DNA of 64,000 bases. Origin: CAYFVU01 sp964594775 (GTDB lineage Bacteria > Spirochaetota > Spirochaetia > DSM-16054 > Sediminispirochaetaceae). The notes beneath the pieces are model-generated. The model was not told the origin of the DNA. It worked only from the letters and a program-made list of their open reading frames with translations, and did not search any database. Within the stretch, counting starts at the first letter, position 1; every line of letters begins with the position of its first letter. Below are positions 47,190 to 55,233 of the stretch, one piece after another. The stretch lies in the NCBI GenBank assembly GCA_964594775.1, contig CAZQNO010000003.1, positions 1-64,000 of the forward strand, read 5' to 3'. The position numbers and the translations under genes were made by a program.

Positions 47190-48352
47190 CCGTTCTTCTC
47201 CGGTTTTTCCGCAATCTTCGTCAAAACCCTTTGAGCGATTGTTTCGCTCCGGCGGTGGACCGCCAAAACCTCATCTAGGTCCTTCGGATCATCGAAATCG
47301 GCTTCTGAGAGTACCTCTTTTACGAGAATCGCAATGTCGGGAAAGGAGATTTTCCCTTCAATGAAGGCCGCTACCGCCGTTTCGTTGGCCCCGTTGTACA
47401 CGATGGGATAGGCCCCGCCCCTCCGGGCCGTTTCATAGGCCAGAGGCAGCAGAGGATAGCGCTTAGTATCGGGCCGCTGGAGGTCGAGATGGAGGCCCTT
47501 GTCGAAATCGAGCCGTCCAAAGGGCGATTCGCAGAGCTCGGGATAGGTAAGGGCATTTTGAATAGGAATCCGCATATCCGGCGCGCTCAGCTGGGCGTAG
47601 AGAGATCCCTCAATCGTTTCTACAAAAGAGTGGATCGTGCTCTGGGGGTGGATGAGTACGTCGATGTTATCCGCCGGAAGATCGAAAAGCCGATTCGCCT
47701 CGATTATCTCCAGGCCCTTGTTTGCCATGGTCGCCGAGTCGATGGTGATTTTTGCCCCCATATCCCACGTGGGATGCTTGAGGGCATCCTCGAGCATCAG
47801 CTGTGAAAAGTCCTCCAGCGGGGTATCGCGAAAGGCGCCTCCGGAGGCGGTGAGTATGATCCGCTTTATCCTTTCCACCGGCCTCTTTTCGAGGAGATGA
47901 AAAACGGCCGAATGCTCCGAGTCGACGGGGAGGATTCTTGCACCGCTCTTTTTCGCCGCTTCGAATGCGAGAGGAGCGGCCATGACGATCGTTTCCTTGT
48001 TTGCCAATGCGAGGTCGAATCCCCGCTCCAATGCCCGCATGGAGGGAAGGAGCCCGGCGGAGCCGGCGATACCGTTTACCACGATATCGCAGTCTGTCTG
48101 ATCAATGAGACGGAGCACCGCCTCGGGACCGTCGAACGATATCTCTTCCCTCGCGGATTGCAAACGGCTGACCGCCAGGTTCCTTACATTCCATTCCTTC
48201 GCAAGGCACCACAGTTCGTCCGTTTTTGCGCGGCAGGAAAGTCCTGCCACTCGATAATCGTGTCCGTGTGAGTTTAGGTTTTTCAGCACCTCTAAGGTGC
48301 TTTTACCTATGGAGCCGGTGGCTCCCAGTATTAGTATTCGTTTTTTCATCAT
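47186..48352 (-). CDS. dxr: 1-deoxy-D-xylulose 5-phosphate reductoisomerase
   Basis: 388 residues. NADPH loop LILGATGSIGKSTLEVL; ALANKETIVMAAPLAF; ILPVDSEHSAVFHLLE (metal-binding Asp/Glu); LTASGGAFRDTPLEDF; HPTWDMGAKITIDSATMANKGLEIIEANRLFDL; ALTYPE; YNGANETAVAAFIEGKISF. All DXR landmarks are present. It makes MEP, the second step after Dxs (34234-36171). The start is one of two adjacent ATGs (48352 or 48349); no strong ribosome site is visible between it and the cdsA stop 12 nt away. Confidence 0.96.
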   Translation of the reverse strand: MMKKRILILGATGSIGKSTLEVLKNLNSHGHDYRVAGLSCRAKTDELWCLAKEWNVRNLAVSRLQSAREEISFDGPEAVLRLIDQTDCDIVVNGIAGSAGLLPSMRALERGFDLALANKETIVMAAPLAFEAAKKSGARILPVDSEHSAVFHLLEKRPVERIKRIILTASGGAFRDTPLEDFSQLMLEDALKHPTWDMGAKITIDSATMANKGLEIIEANRLFDLPADNIDVLIHPQSTIHSFVETIEGSLYAQLSAPDMRIPIQNALTYPELCESPFGRLDFDKGLHLDLQRPDTKRYPLLPLAYETARRGGAYPIVYNGANETAVAAFIEGKISFPDIAILVKEVLSEADFDDPKDLDEVLAVHRRSETIAQRVLTKIAEKPEKNG

Positions 48353-48364
48353 AAATATGGAAAC

Positions 48365-49219
48365 CTATCCGAAGATGATCATCCCACTATAATAGAAAAA
48401 GGGTGCGCTGAAAAGGAGGGAATCGATTGAATCGAGCATGCCGCCGCGCCCCGGGATAAAACTCCCCGAATCCTTCTTTCCCGCTTCCCTTTTAAAAGCC
48501 GATTCGACCAGATCTCCCATGTCGGCAAAGAGGGCCGTAAGAAAGAAGAACAAGAGCCGCAGGGACCAGGATGCGGAGAAAATTTCGGGGAAAAAAAATG
48601 CGAAGAGGCTGCCGAGGAGGAGGGAGCCTGTAAAACCGCCGATATAGCCCACCAGGGTTTTATTCGGACTTACCGCGAATAAACGTTTTGACCGGCTGCC
48701 GAAAATACGACCGGCGATATAGGAGAAGGTGTCGTTGGCAAAGTTCAAAATGAGGAATAGGAGCATTACCTGCAAGGCGGAAGGAAATTCGGCAAAACGA
48801 ATGAGAAAACTCATGAAAAGAGCGGGATAGACAATCGACAGGATAAGAGAACCGCTTCGCCCGACAAAACCCTCCGGCCTCTTGCTGTCCCATTCATGAA
48901 GTGCAATGAGGAAGATGACCGTTACCTCGACAGCCAGGGCCGGGAGGAAGGCATTGAGCGATGGAGAATAAAGGGTATCCACCGCCGCGGATAGGAGAAG
49001 AAGACTTGCCAAAGCAGGTATGAGCAGCGCATCTCCTCTCTTTGCGCCTTCCCCTGCACCGGTAAAGAGTTTAAGAGATTCATGACTTCCCACGGCTGTG
49101 GCGAGGATGACCACGATAATCCAGCCGAGATGACTGAACCGATCGAAGTAAACGATGATGAAAATGAGGAAAGGAAGCCCGATGAAAAAGAGAAGACTGC
49201 GTTCGAAGAAATTGTTCAT
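48365..49219 (-). CDS. cdsA: phosphatidate cytidylyltransferase
   Basis: About 284 residues with eight or so membrane helices. The C-terminal part holds the CdsA signature: NDTFSYIAGRIFGSRSKRLFAVSPNKTLVGYIGGFTGSLL (about 165-205) and ADMGDLVESAFKREAGKKDSGSFIPGRGGMLDSIDSLLFSAPFFYY (about 230-275). It makes CDP-diacylglycerol for phospholipid synthesis. The ATG at 49219 overlaps the uppS stop (ATGA); the longer frame lies inside uppS and is rejected. Confidence 0.94.
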   Translation of the reverse strand: MNNFFERSLLFFIGLPFLIFIIVYFDRFSHLGWIIVVILATAVGSHESLKLFTGAGEGAKRGDALLIPALASLLLLSAAVDTLYSPSLNAFLPALAVEVTVIFLIALHEWDSKRPEGFVGRSGSLILSIVYPALFMSFLIRFAEFPSALQVMLLFLILNFANDTFSYIAGRIFGSRSKRLFAVSPNKTLVGYIGGFTGSLLLGSLFAFFFPEIFSASWSLRLLFFFLTALFADMGDLVESAFKREAGKKDSGSFIPGRGGMLDSIDSLLFSAPFFYYSGMIIFG

Positions 49220-49959
49220 CCGTTGCCCCCGAATTTTCTCTTTCTCCGGCCAAATTCCTCTACCGCTTCCCTCAGGTCCTCTGCGGCCCAATCGGGCCAG
49301 AGTTTGTCCGAGTAGAAAAACTCCGCATAGGCGCTTTCCCAGAGAAGAAAGTTGCTTATGCGTTTTTCTCCGGCGCTGCGAACAACCAAGTCCGGGTCGG
49401 GAACGTCCGGATTGTCGAGATGAGCGGAGAGGTCCTCCACCCTGCAGATCTTCCCCTCCCTTTCCGCCGGGGACTTTTCCTCATAGGATCGATAGAGGCG
49501 GGCAAAGGCGCGGAGAATCTCGTCTCTTCCCCCGTAATTTATCGCCAGTACCGTGGTAATTGCATCGTAGTTCTTGGTAGCTTCGATGCGTTTGCCCATC
49601 TCCTCTTGGATATCCTTCGGAAGTCCCTGGAGATAACCGGCATGTCTGAGTCGTATTCTGTTTTCGTGGTAGAAGGCGACGTCGTACTTCATGTGATGCT
49701 TGAGAAGACGCATGAGGAAGTTGACTTCCCTTTTCGGCCGGCTCCAGTTTTCCGTAGAAAAGGTATAGAGGGTGAGGTACGGTATACCGAGATCGATGGC
49801 GGCCCGGATGACCCGCTTCGCCGCATCAATTCCCTGTTTGTGTCCGTAGGTTCTCGGTTTTCCCTTTTGCCTGGCCCAGCGTCCGTTGCCGTCCATTATG
49901 ACGGCGATATGGATGGGAAGCGCCGGTTTCTCGGCGGGATCGGAATTCTCCCGTGCCAC
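49216..49959 (-). CDS. uppS: isoprenyl transferase (undecaprenyl diphosphate synthase)
   Basis: 247 residues. The Z-type prenyltransferase motifs are clear: IHIAVIMDGNGRWARQKGKPRTYGHKQG (catalytic Asp, about 18-45), LTLYTFSTENWSRPKREVNFLM (about 75-96) and DLVVRSAGEKRISNFLLWESAYAEFFYSDKLWPDW. It makes the C55 lipid carrier for cell-wall synthesis. The start is GTG at 49959, overlapping the frr stop by 1 nt (TAGTG). The signature usually read as RTSGE or RTGGE appears here as RSAGE. Confidence 0.95.
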   Translation of the reverse strand: MARENSDPAEKPALPIHIAVIMDGNGRWARQKGKPRTYGHKQGIDAAKRVIRAAIDLGIPYLTLYTFSTENWSRPKREVNFLMRLLKHHMKYDVAFYHENRIRLRHAGYLQGLPKDIQEEMGKRIEATKNYDAITTVLAINYGGRDEILRAFARLYRSYEEKSPAEREGKICRVEDLSAHLDNPDVPDPDLVVRSAGEKRISNFLLWESAYAEFFYSDKLWPDWAAEDLREAVEEFGRRKRKFGGNG

Positions 49960-50513
49960 TATACTTCCATGATCTCCTGTTCTTTCGCCGCCAGGAGAGT
50001 GTCGATCTTTTCAATGTGCGAGTCGGTGATTTTTTGGATTTCGTCGGTCCCCCGTTTTTCCTCGTCTTCGCTGATATCTCCGTCCTTCGCCAGTTTCTTG
50101 AGACTCTCGTTGGCGTCTCTGCGGATGTTCCTGACGGCGACCTTGCTCTGCTCGGCGGTATTCTTTGCGACCTTGACCAGTTCCTTTCTTCTTTCCTCGG
50201 TAAGGGGGGGGATGTTAATTCGGATCACCTTTCCGTCATTGTTTGGGTTTACCGAGAGTTCCGATTTCTGAATGGCCTTCTCGATCTCACCCAAAAGGCT
50301 CTTATCCCAGGGCTGAATGACGATGAGCCTTGCCTCGGGGGCTGAAATGGTGGCGGTCTGGTTGAGAGGCGTCGCCTGCCCGTAGTAGTCGACCTTGATT
50401 TTCTCGAAGAGGGCGGTGGAGGCCCTTCCCGTTCTCATCGAATTAAATTCATCCTTGAGGTTGGCGACGCTCTTATTCATCCTGTCTTCGGCATCCAATA
50501 GAGTCTCTTCCAT
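49959..50513 (-). CDS. frr: ribosome recycling factor
   Basis: 184 residues, standard length. MNKSVANLKDEFNSMRTGRAS, the KVDYYGQATPLNQTATISAPEARLIVIQPWDKSLLGEIEKAI block and VNPNNDGKVIRINIPPLTEERRKELVK are textbook RRF. It splits post-termination ribosomes with EF-G. It lies 87 nt after tsf and is coupled to uppS. Confidence 0.97.
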   Translation of the reverse strand: MEETLLDAEDRMNKSVANLKDEFNSMRTGRASTALFEKIKVDYYGQATPLNQTATISAPEARLIVIQPWDKSLLGEIEKAIQKSELSVNPNNDGKVIRINIPPLTEERRKELVKVAKNTAEQSKVAVRNIRRDANESLKKLAKDGDISEDEEKRGTDEIQKITDSHIEKIDTLLAAKEQEIMEV

Positions 50514-50600
50514 CTTTTATTCCTCCCTGTGAAATACGGGGCCGCCGATATCGGACGGTGCGCACGAGGCAGACCGGAGGACGGCCCTTCGAAAACCGGT

Positions 50601-51446
50601 TTATTCGCTTTCTTCTCCGACGCGGTAGTAGGCGAAATTCGAAATCGTTAGATCGCCTCCCGCTTCCTTCGCGATACTCTTCATCATTTTTTCGACGCTC
50701 TGCTTTTCTTCCTTCACGAAGCCCTGGTCCAAGAGACATATCTCGGAGAAGTGTTTATTCAATTTACCCTTTACGATTCCTTCGAGGACCTTTTCGGGCT
50801 TGCCGAGGTTCTCCGCCTGTTTACGGAAAATCGCCTCCTGCTCCTCGAGGTAGCTCTTGTCGACGCTCTCCCTGTCGAGATAGAGGGGATTGAAAGCGGC
50901 AATGTGCAGGGCCGTATCGAAGGCGAACTGCTTGACTTCATCCTTCTGGAGAGTCTCTGCGGATTCCGCCTTGAGCTTGACCAGAACACCGATAGCCCCC
51001 TCACCGTGGACATACTCGCGGATGAGCTCGTTCTCGCCGATCTTTAGGGTGGAGAATCGTTTGAGGGTCATGTTCTCTTTTATGGTGCTTATCGTGTCCT
51101 TTACCATCTCGTTGAGCTCATCGTCGATCTCGCTCTTGTTCTTTTCGATGATCGTATCGAGGAGTTTCTCCCCGAGCTTGATAAAATCGGCGTTTCGCGC
51201 AACGAAGTCCGTCTCGCAGGCGAGTTCGAGGATCGCGGCTGTTTTCTCCCCCACCTTGGTGAAGATGCGCCCCTCTTCGGTGGCACGACCGCTGCGCTTC
51301 GCCGCCGCAGCGAGGCCCATTTCCTTGAGTTTTTTTTCCGCTTCGGCGAAGTCTCCGCCCGCTTCGTTGAGAGCCTTCTTACAGTCGAGCATGCCGGCTC
51401 CCGTCTTATCTCTCAGTCGCTTTACATCGGCTGCCTTTATTTCCAC
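50601..51446 (-). CDS. tsf: translation elongation factor Ts
   Basis: 281 residues. The N-terminal UBA-like domain and EF-Tu contact read AADVKRLRDKTGAGMLDCKKALNEAGGDFAEAEKKL. The core contains KTAAILELACETDFVARNADF (TDFVA motif) and VHGEGAIGVLVKLKAES, and the C-terminal helical part includes YLEEQEAIFRKQAENLGKPEKVLEGIVKGKL. It recycles EF-Tu. It is separated from rpsB by 105 nt that can form a stem-loop, and has an AAAGGAG ribosome site. Confidence 0.97.
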   Translation of the reverse strand: MEIKAADVKRLRDKTGAGMLDCKKALNEAGGDFAEAEKKLKEMGLAAAAKRSGRATEEGRIFTKVGEKTAAILELACETDFVARNADFIKLGEKLLDTIIEKNKSEIDDELNEMVKDTISTIKENMTLKRFSTLKIGENELIREYVHGEGAIGVLVKLKAESAETLQKDEVKQFAFDTALHIAAFNPLYLDRESVDKSYLEEQEAIFRKQAENLGKPEKVLEGIVKGKLNKHFSEICLLDQGFVKEEKQSVEKMMKSIAKEAGGDLTISNFAYYRVGEESE

Positions 51447-51486
51447 AATGTGCTCCTTTGCAGTGTAGTATTAATCCTTAGGGCGA

Positions 51487-51531
51487 CGGCGCAGTAACGG
51501 CCACTGCCTGGGGCAAGTGCTTTCTGCGCCG
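51487..51531 (-). other. stem-loop between rpsB and tsf
   Basis: CGGCGCAG (51487-51494) pairs perfectly with CTGCGCCG (51524-51531). The enclosed sequence can form a smaller hairpin from CACTTGCC and GGCAGTG (minus strand). No T-run follows on either strand, so it looks like a processing, stability or ribosomal-protein binding element rather than a terminator. Confidence 0.45.
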
Positions 51532-51551
51532 ACGGACCGTTCTATTCCTCT

Positions 51552-52595
51552 CTATTCCTCTTCGTAGAGTTTCTCTTCTTCCTCTATATACTCTTCCTCT
51601 TCCTTCGGTAAAGCCTCTTCTTTAGGCTCCTCGCGCTCTTCTTTGCCCTTTTTCGGAACGTAGTCGGAGTACTCTTCGGCGCTGAAACTGCTGGAATCGT
51701 CCTCCTCCTTATCCTTAATGCTTTCGGCCACGCTTACCGTCTCGAAGTCTTCGGAATTCTCCGCAATTGCCACGCTAGCCTCTTCCTCCGCTTTGCTGTC
51801 TTCGGCGCCTTCTTCGCTTTCGGCGGCCTCTTCTTCGCTTTCGGCGGCGCCTTCAGCGGCTTCCGCTCCCTCTTCCTCTTCATCCTGAAGGGTTTCGATT
51901 ATCTGGATGCCTATTTCGTTGTCCGCGTCGATTACCGCGTCGGCGATGACTTTGGTGAAGAGAGAGATAGCGCGAATGGCGTCATCGTTGCCGGGAATAG
52001 GGTAATCGATGTCTGTTGGATTGCAGTTGGTATCCACGACCGCGACAATAGGAATTCCCATTCTCTTCGCCTCGGCAACGGCGATTGATTCTTTTCGGGT
52101 GTCGATGATGAAGATCGCTCCGGGAAGGTCCTTCATTTCCTTGATCCCGCCGAGGTTTTTCTCCAGGCGCTGCCGCTCCTTGTTGAGGCGAGAAACTTCC
52201 TTCTTCGTGAGGCTTTCGAAGGTACCGTCTACCTCCATTTTCTCGATCTTTTTGAGTCGAAGAATAGATTTCTTTATTGTGGAGAAATTGGTGAGCATTC
52301 CGCCGAGCCAGCGGTTGTTCACGTAGAACATGCCGCAGCGCTGGGCTTCCCGCTGAATTGCCTGTTGGGCCTGTTTTTTTGTTCCTACGAAGAGAATGGA
52401 TTTTCCCGCTTTGACCTGTTCGCGGACCATGTCGTAGGTCTCCTTGATCGCCGCGATCGTCTTCTGCAGGTCGATGATGTGGATCCCGTTTCTTTCGGCG
52501 AAGATGTACTTCTTCATCCGAGGATCCCACCGCTTGGTCTGATGCCCGAAATGGACGCCCGATTCGAGCAAACTTTTCATGGTTACTACCGACAA
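51552..52595 (-). CDS. rpsB: 30S ribosomal protein S2 with long acidic C-terminal extension
   Basis: 347 residues against the usual 230-260. The core is standard: MKSLLESGVHFGHQTKRWDPRM, NRWLGGMLTNFSTIKKSI, LPGAIFIIDTRKESIAVAEAKRMGIPIVAVVDTNCNPTDIDYPIPGNDDAIRAI. From about residue 232 follow some 115 residues dominated by Glu, Ser, Ala and Asp, ending in a Glu-rich LYEEE. The start is TTG at 52595 (correctly spaced from GGAGG; it yields the family's usual M-x-VVTMK start). The ATG five codons later would lie 20 nt from the ribosome site. A 10-nt direct repeat straddles the stop. Confidence 0.95.
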   Translation of the reverse strand: MSVVTMKSLLESGVHFGHQTKRWDPRMKKYIFAERNGIHIIDLQKTIAAIKETYDMVREQVKAGKSILFVGTKKQAQQAIQREAQRCGMFYVNNRWLGGMLTNFSTIKKSILRLKKIEKMEVDGTFESLTKKEVSRLNKERQRLEKNLGGIKEMKDLPGAIFIIDTRKESIAVAEAKRMGIPIVAVVDTNCNPTDIDYPIPGNDDAIRAISLFTKVIADAVIDADNEIGIQIIETLQDEEEEGAEAAEGAAESEEEAAESEEGAEDSKAEEEASVAIAENSEDFETVSVAESIKDKEEDDSSSFSAEEYSDYVPKKGKEEREEPKEEALPKEEEEYIEEEEKLYEEE

Positions 52596-52664
52596 GAGTA
52601 TCCTCCTTCACATACGGCGAGCGTAAGTCCTGCCTGCCGCATTCCTTCTCATATTTCTCACCGT

Positions 52665-53294
52665 CTACGCGGTGGAAGATGTGTCGGAAACGTTCTGCAA
52701 GAGATCGTATCCGTACCTTCCTAACATGCCATAAAACCGGCGCAATGGCAAGCCCATGACGTTGAAGAAGCAGCCTTCGATCCGCTCAACGAAAACGGCT
52801 CCTGCACCCTGGATTCGGTAGGCTCCCGCAGCGCCGATCCATTCATCGGTGGAAAGATACCACCGCACTTCCGTGAGAGAGAGGGGGGCGACGGCTATTG
52901 AGGTAGATTCGCTTTCAACGAAGATTTCGCCGGAGTTTTTGCCGGATGCCGGAGGTTGAAGAGCCAGTGCGGTAATAACCTGGTGTCGCTTTCCCGAGAG
53001 CCGCAAAAGAAATTCCTCCGCTTCCTGCCGGTGTTCGGCCTTTCCCACTACTTCACCGTCGATATCTATCAGCGTATCGGCACCGAGCACGTAACGCTTT
53101 TTGAATTCCGGTCGTTCGGTCAGGAGGGCTTCCACCTTTCCGCGGGCGAGACGGGCCGCCTGTAGAGAGGCTTTTGCCCCGTCGAAGTACTCTTGGTAGG
53201 GCGACGGGACGACTTCGAAGTTCAGGCCGAGTCGAAGGAGAAGTTCTCTTCGCCGGGGGGAGGTGGAGGCGAGAATGAGGGGATCAGCTTTCAT
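52665..53294 (-). CDS. maf: Maf-family nucleotide pyrophosphatase
   Basis: 209 residues. LILASTSPRRRELLLRLGLNFEVVPSPY (the family's SxSPRR start), RYVLGADTLIDIDGEVVGKAEHRQEAEEFLLRLSGKRHQVITALAL, WIGAAGAYRIQGAGAVFVERIEGCFFNVMGLPLRRFYGML are all characteristic. Maf proteins hydrolyse non-canonical NTPs such as dTTP/UTP or m7GTP and so limit misincorporation. It overlaps the ABC-F gene by 11 nt and precedes rpsB by 69 nt. Confidence 0.94.
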   Translation of the reverse strand: MKADPLILASTSPRRRELLLRLGLNFEVVPSPYQEYFDGAKASLQAARLARGKVEALLTERPEFKKRYVLGADTLIDIDGEVVGKAEHRQEAEEFLLRLSGKRHQVITALALQPPASGKNSGEIFVESESTSIAVAPLSLTEVRWYLSTDEWIGAAGAYRIQGAGAVFVERIEGCFFNVMGLPLRRFYGMLGRYGYDLLQNVSDTSSTA

Positions 53295-55233
53295 CGGTCA
53301 CCTCCTCAAGAAGCTGCCTCCGCTCTTCTTCGAGCCCTTCCCAGCGCCGGGCGTATTCCTCCTGCTGCCGCGTGTTATCCTTCAATTCCTCCTGGAGCTT
53401 CTTTACCCGCCGGCCGTCGGTGTACACCTCAGGATCGGTCATGCTATGCTCGATCTCTGTATGCTCCCTTTCAAGCCCCTCGATGCGCCCCATGAGCTCC
53501 TCCTCCTCCTTTTTAATTATCCGCAGGCGGTTTTTCCTGCGCTTTTCTTCGCGGTAATCGTTTTTTGCTTCTCCTTCGGCAGGGGAGCGCCGGGCAGGCG
53601 GCCTGGTGGGAATTGGCGAGGTCTCCTGTTTTTTTCGATGGAGGTAGTAGCTAAAGTCGCCGGAATACTCCTTCGGTCCGTTGGGGCCGAGCTCTAAGAC
53701 CCTCGTTGCCAGAGATTCAATGAAGTAGCGGTCGTGAGAGACAAAAACTAGACTCCCCTCGTACTGTTCAATGGCCCGCAGGAGGACTTCCTTGGAGTGG
53801 ATATCGAGATGGTTGGTGGGCTCATCGAGTATCAGCAGATTGTAGGGCTGCAGCATCAGGCGCAGGAGGGCAAGCCTGCTCATCTCGCCGCCGCTCAAAA
53901 CCTGAACGGGCTTATAGATATCGTCACCCTGGAAGAGAAATGCGCCTAGAAGCGATCGGAGCTCGGGAATTCTTTCCGTCGGGCACTCCCTTTCCATCGT
54001 TTCAATGACCGCCAGGCCGGAATTTTCGAATTCCTTCTGTTCCTGGGAAAAATAACCGATGCGGACCCCCGTTCCTGTTTTTACCGATCCCTGATACTCT
54101 TCATCCTTGCCGGCAATAATACGGAGGAGGGTGCTCTTTCCCGCCCCGTTCATTCCGGTGACTACCATCCTGTCGCCTCGTCTCAGCTCAAAGGAGAGGT
54201 GTTCGAGCACGGTATTGTTCCCGTAGGTCTTCTGCAGTCCGTCGAGTGAAAGGACCATCTTTCCCGAATGGGGTGCCGGGGGAAAACGAAATCCCATTCC
54301 CTTCATGTGGACGGGAAGTTCGATTCTCTCGAGCTTCTCCAACTGCTTCACCCGGCTCTGTACCTGGGCCGCCTTTGCCGCATTGAAGCGGAATTTGGCG
54401 ATGAAGGCCTCCGTGCGGGCAATTTCCTCCTGCTGTTCGGCATAGCGCTTTTTGAGCTCCTCTATCTCCCTGTCGCGGGTCTTTCTGTAGTCGTGGTAAT
54501 TACCCGTGTAGCGCTTGAGCTTTCCCAGGAAGAGTTCATAAACCTCCCGGACCGTTACGTCGAGGAAGTATCTATCGTGGGAAACGATGAGGAAACCTCC
54601 CCGGTAGGTGGAGAGAAAAACTTCCAGCCAAGTCCTCGCCTCATAGTCGAGATAGTTCGTCGGTTCGTCGAGGAGGAGGATGTCGGGGTGCGCCAAGAGC
54701 ACCTTGGCGAGGGCTATTCTCATCTGCCAACCGCCGGAAAACACCTCGCAGTCCCGCTCGAAGTCCTCTCTGGAGAAACCCAAACCGATGAGCACCTTGT
54801 CTATCTCCGCTTCCCGGTGGTAATAGCCCCCGGACAGCAGCTCTTCCTCTAAATCGTGCCGCCTCTGCAGGAGGGCGTCGACCCGCTCATTGTGGCTTTC
54901 GCTCTCTCCCAAAAGAAGGTCTATTTCTCCCTTTTCCTCATGGATGCGGTGCATGGCGCTGAAGGCGGTATCCGCCTCTTCCCGCAGACTCCTGCCGGCG
55001 AATACCCTGCCGCTTTGGGGCAGATAAGAGACCCGGGTCCGTGGTGATGAACTGATTGTTCCTTCGTCGGCCGCGCGAAGTCCGGCGACGATTTGCATCA
55101 GTGTGGACTTGCCGCTGCCGTTGCCGCCGGCCAGGGCGGCCCTGCTTTCTCTAGTGAGGGTGAGGGTGATTTCTTCAAGAATTTTCCTCCCGCCGAAGGA
55201 TAGTGAGACGGAGGAGAGTTGAACCGATTTCAT
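53284..55233 (-). CDS. ABC-F family ATPase
   Basis: 649 residues, two ABC domains in one chain with no membrane segment. First domain: AALAGGNGSGKST (Walker A, about 34-46), EVFSGGWQMRIALAKVLL, LLLDEPTNYLD. Second: VVTGMNGAGKSTLLRI, VLSGGEMSRLALLRLML, LLILDEPTNHLDIHSKE. The inter-domain linker (about 235-320) is the ABC-F P-site tRNA interaction motif, and a C-terminal coiled coil covers about 560-645. ABC-F proteins bind the ribosomal E-site and relieve stalls or protect from drugs; this layout resembles the YheS/Uup types. Its ATG overlaps the SH3 lipoprotein stop. Confidence 0.92.
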   Translation of the reverse strand: MKSVQLSSVSLSFGGRKILEEITLTLTRESRAALAGGNGSGKSTLMQIVAGLRAADEGTISSSPRTRVSYLPQSGRVFAGRSLREEADTAFSAMHRIHEEKGEIDLLLGESESHNERVDALLQRRHDLEEELLSGGYYHREAEIDKVLIGLGFSREDFERDCEVFSGGWQMRIALAKVLLAHPDILLLDEPTNYLDYEARTWLEVFLSTYRGGFLIVSHDRYFLDVTVREVYELFLGKLKRYTGNYHDYRKTRDREIEELKKRYAEQQEEIARTEAFIAKFRFNAAKAAQVQSRVKQLEKLERIELPVHMKGMGFRFPPAPHSGKMVLSLDGLQKTYGNNTVLEHLSFELRRGDRMVVTGMNGAGKSTLLRIIAGKDEEYQGSVKTGTGVRIGYFSQEQKEFENSGLAVIETMERECPTERIPELRSLLGAFLFQGDDIYKPVQVLSGGEMSRLALLRLMLQPYNLLILDEPTNHLDIHSKEVLLRAIEQYEGSLVFVSHDRYFIESLATRVLELGPNGPKEYSGDFSYYLHRKKQETSPIPTRPPARRSPAEGEAKNDYREEKRRKNRLRIIKKEEEELMGRIEGLEREHTEIEHSMTDPEVYTDGRRVKKLQEELKDNTRQQEEYARRWEGLEEERRQLLEEVTDES

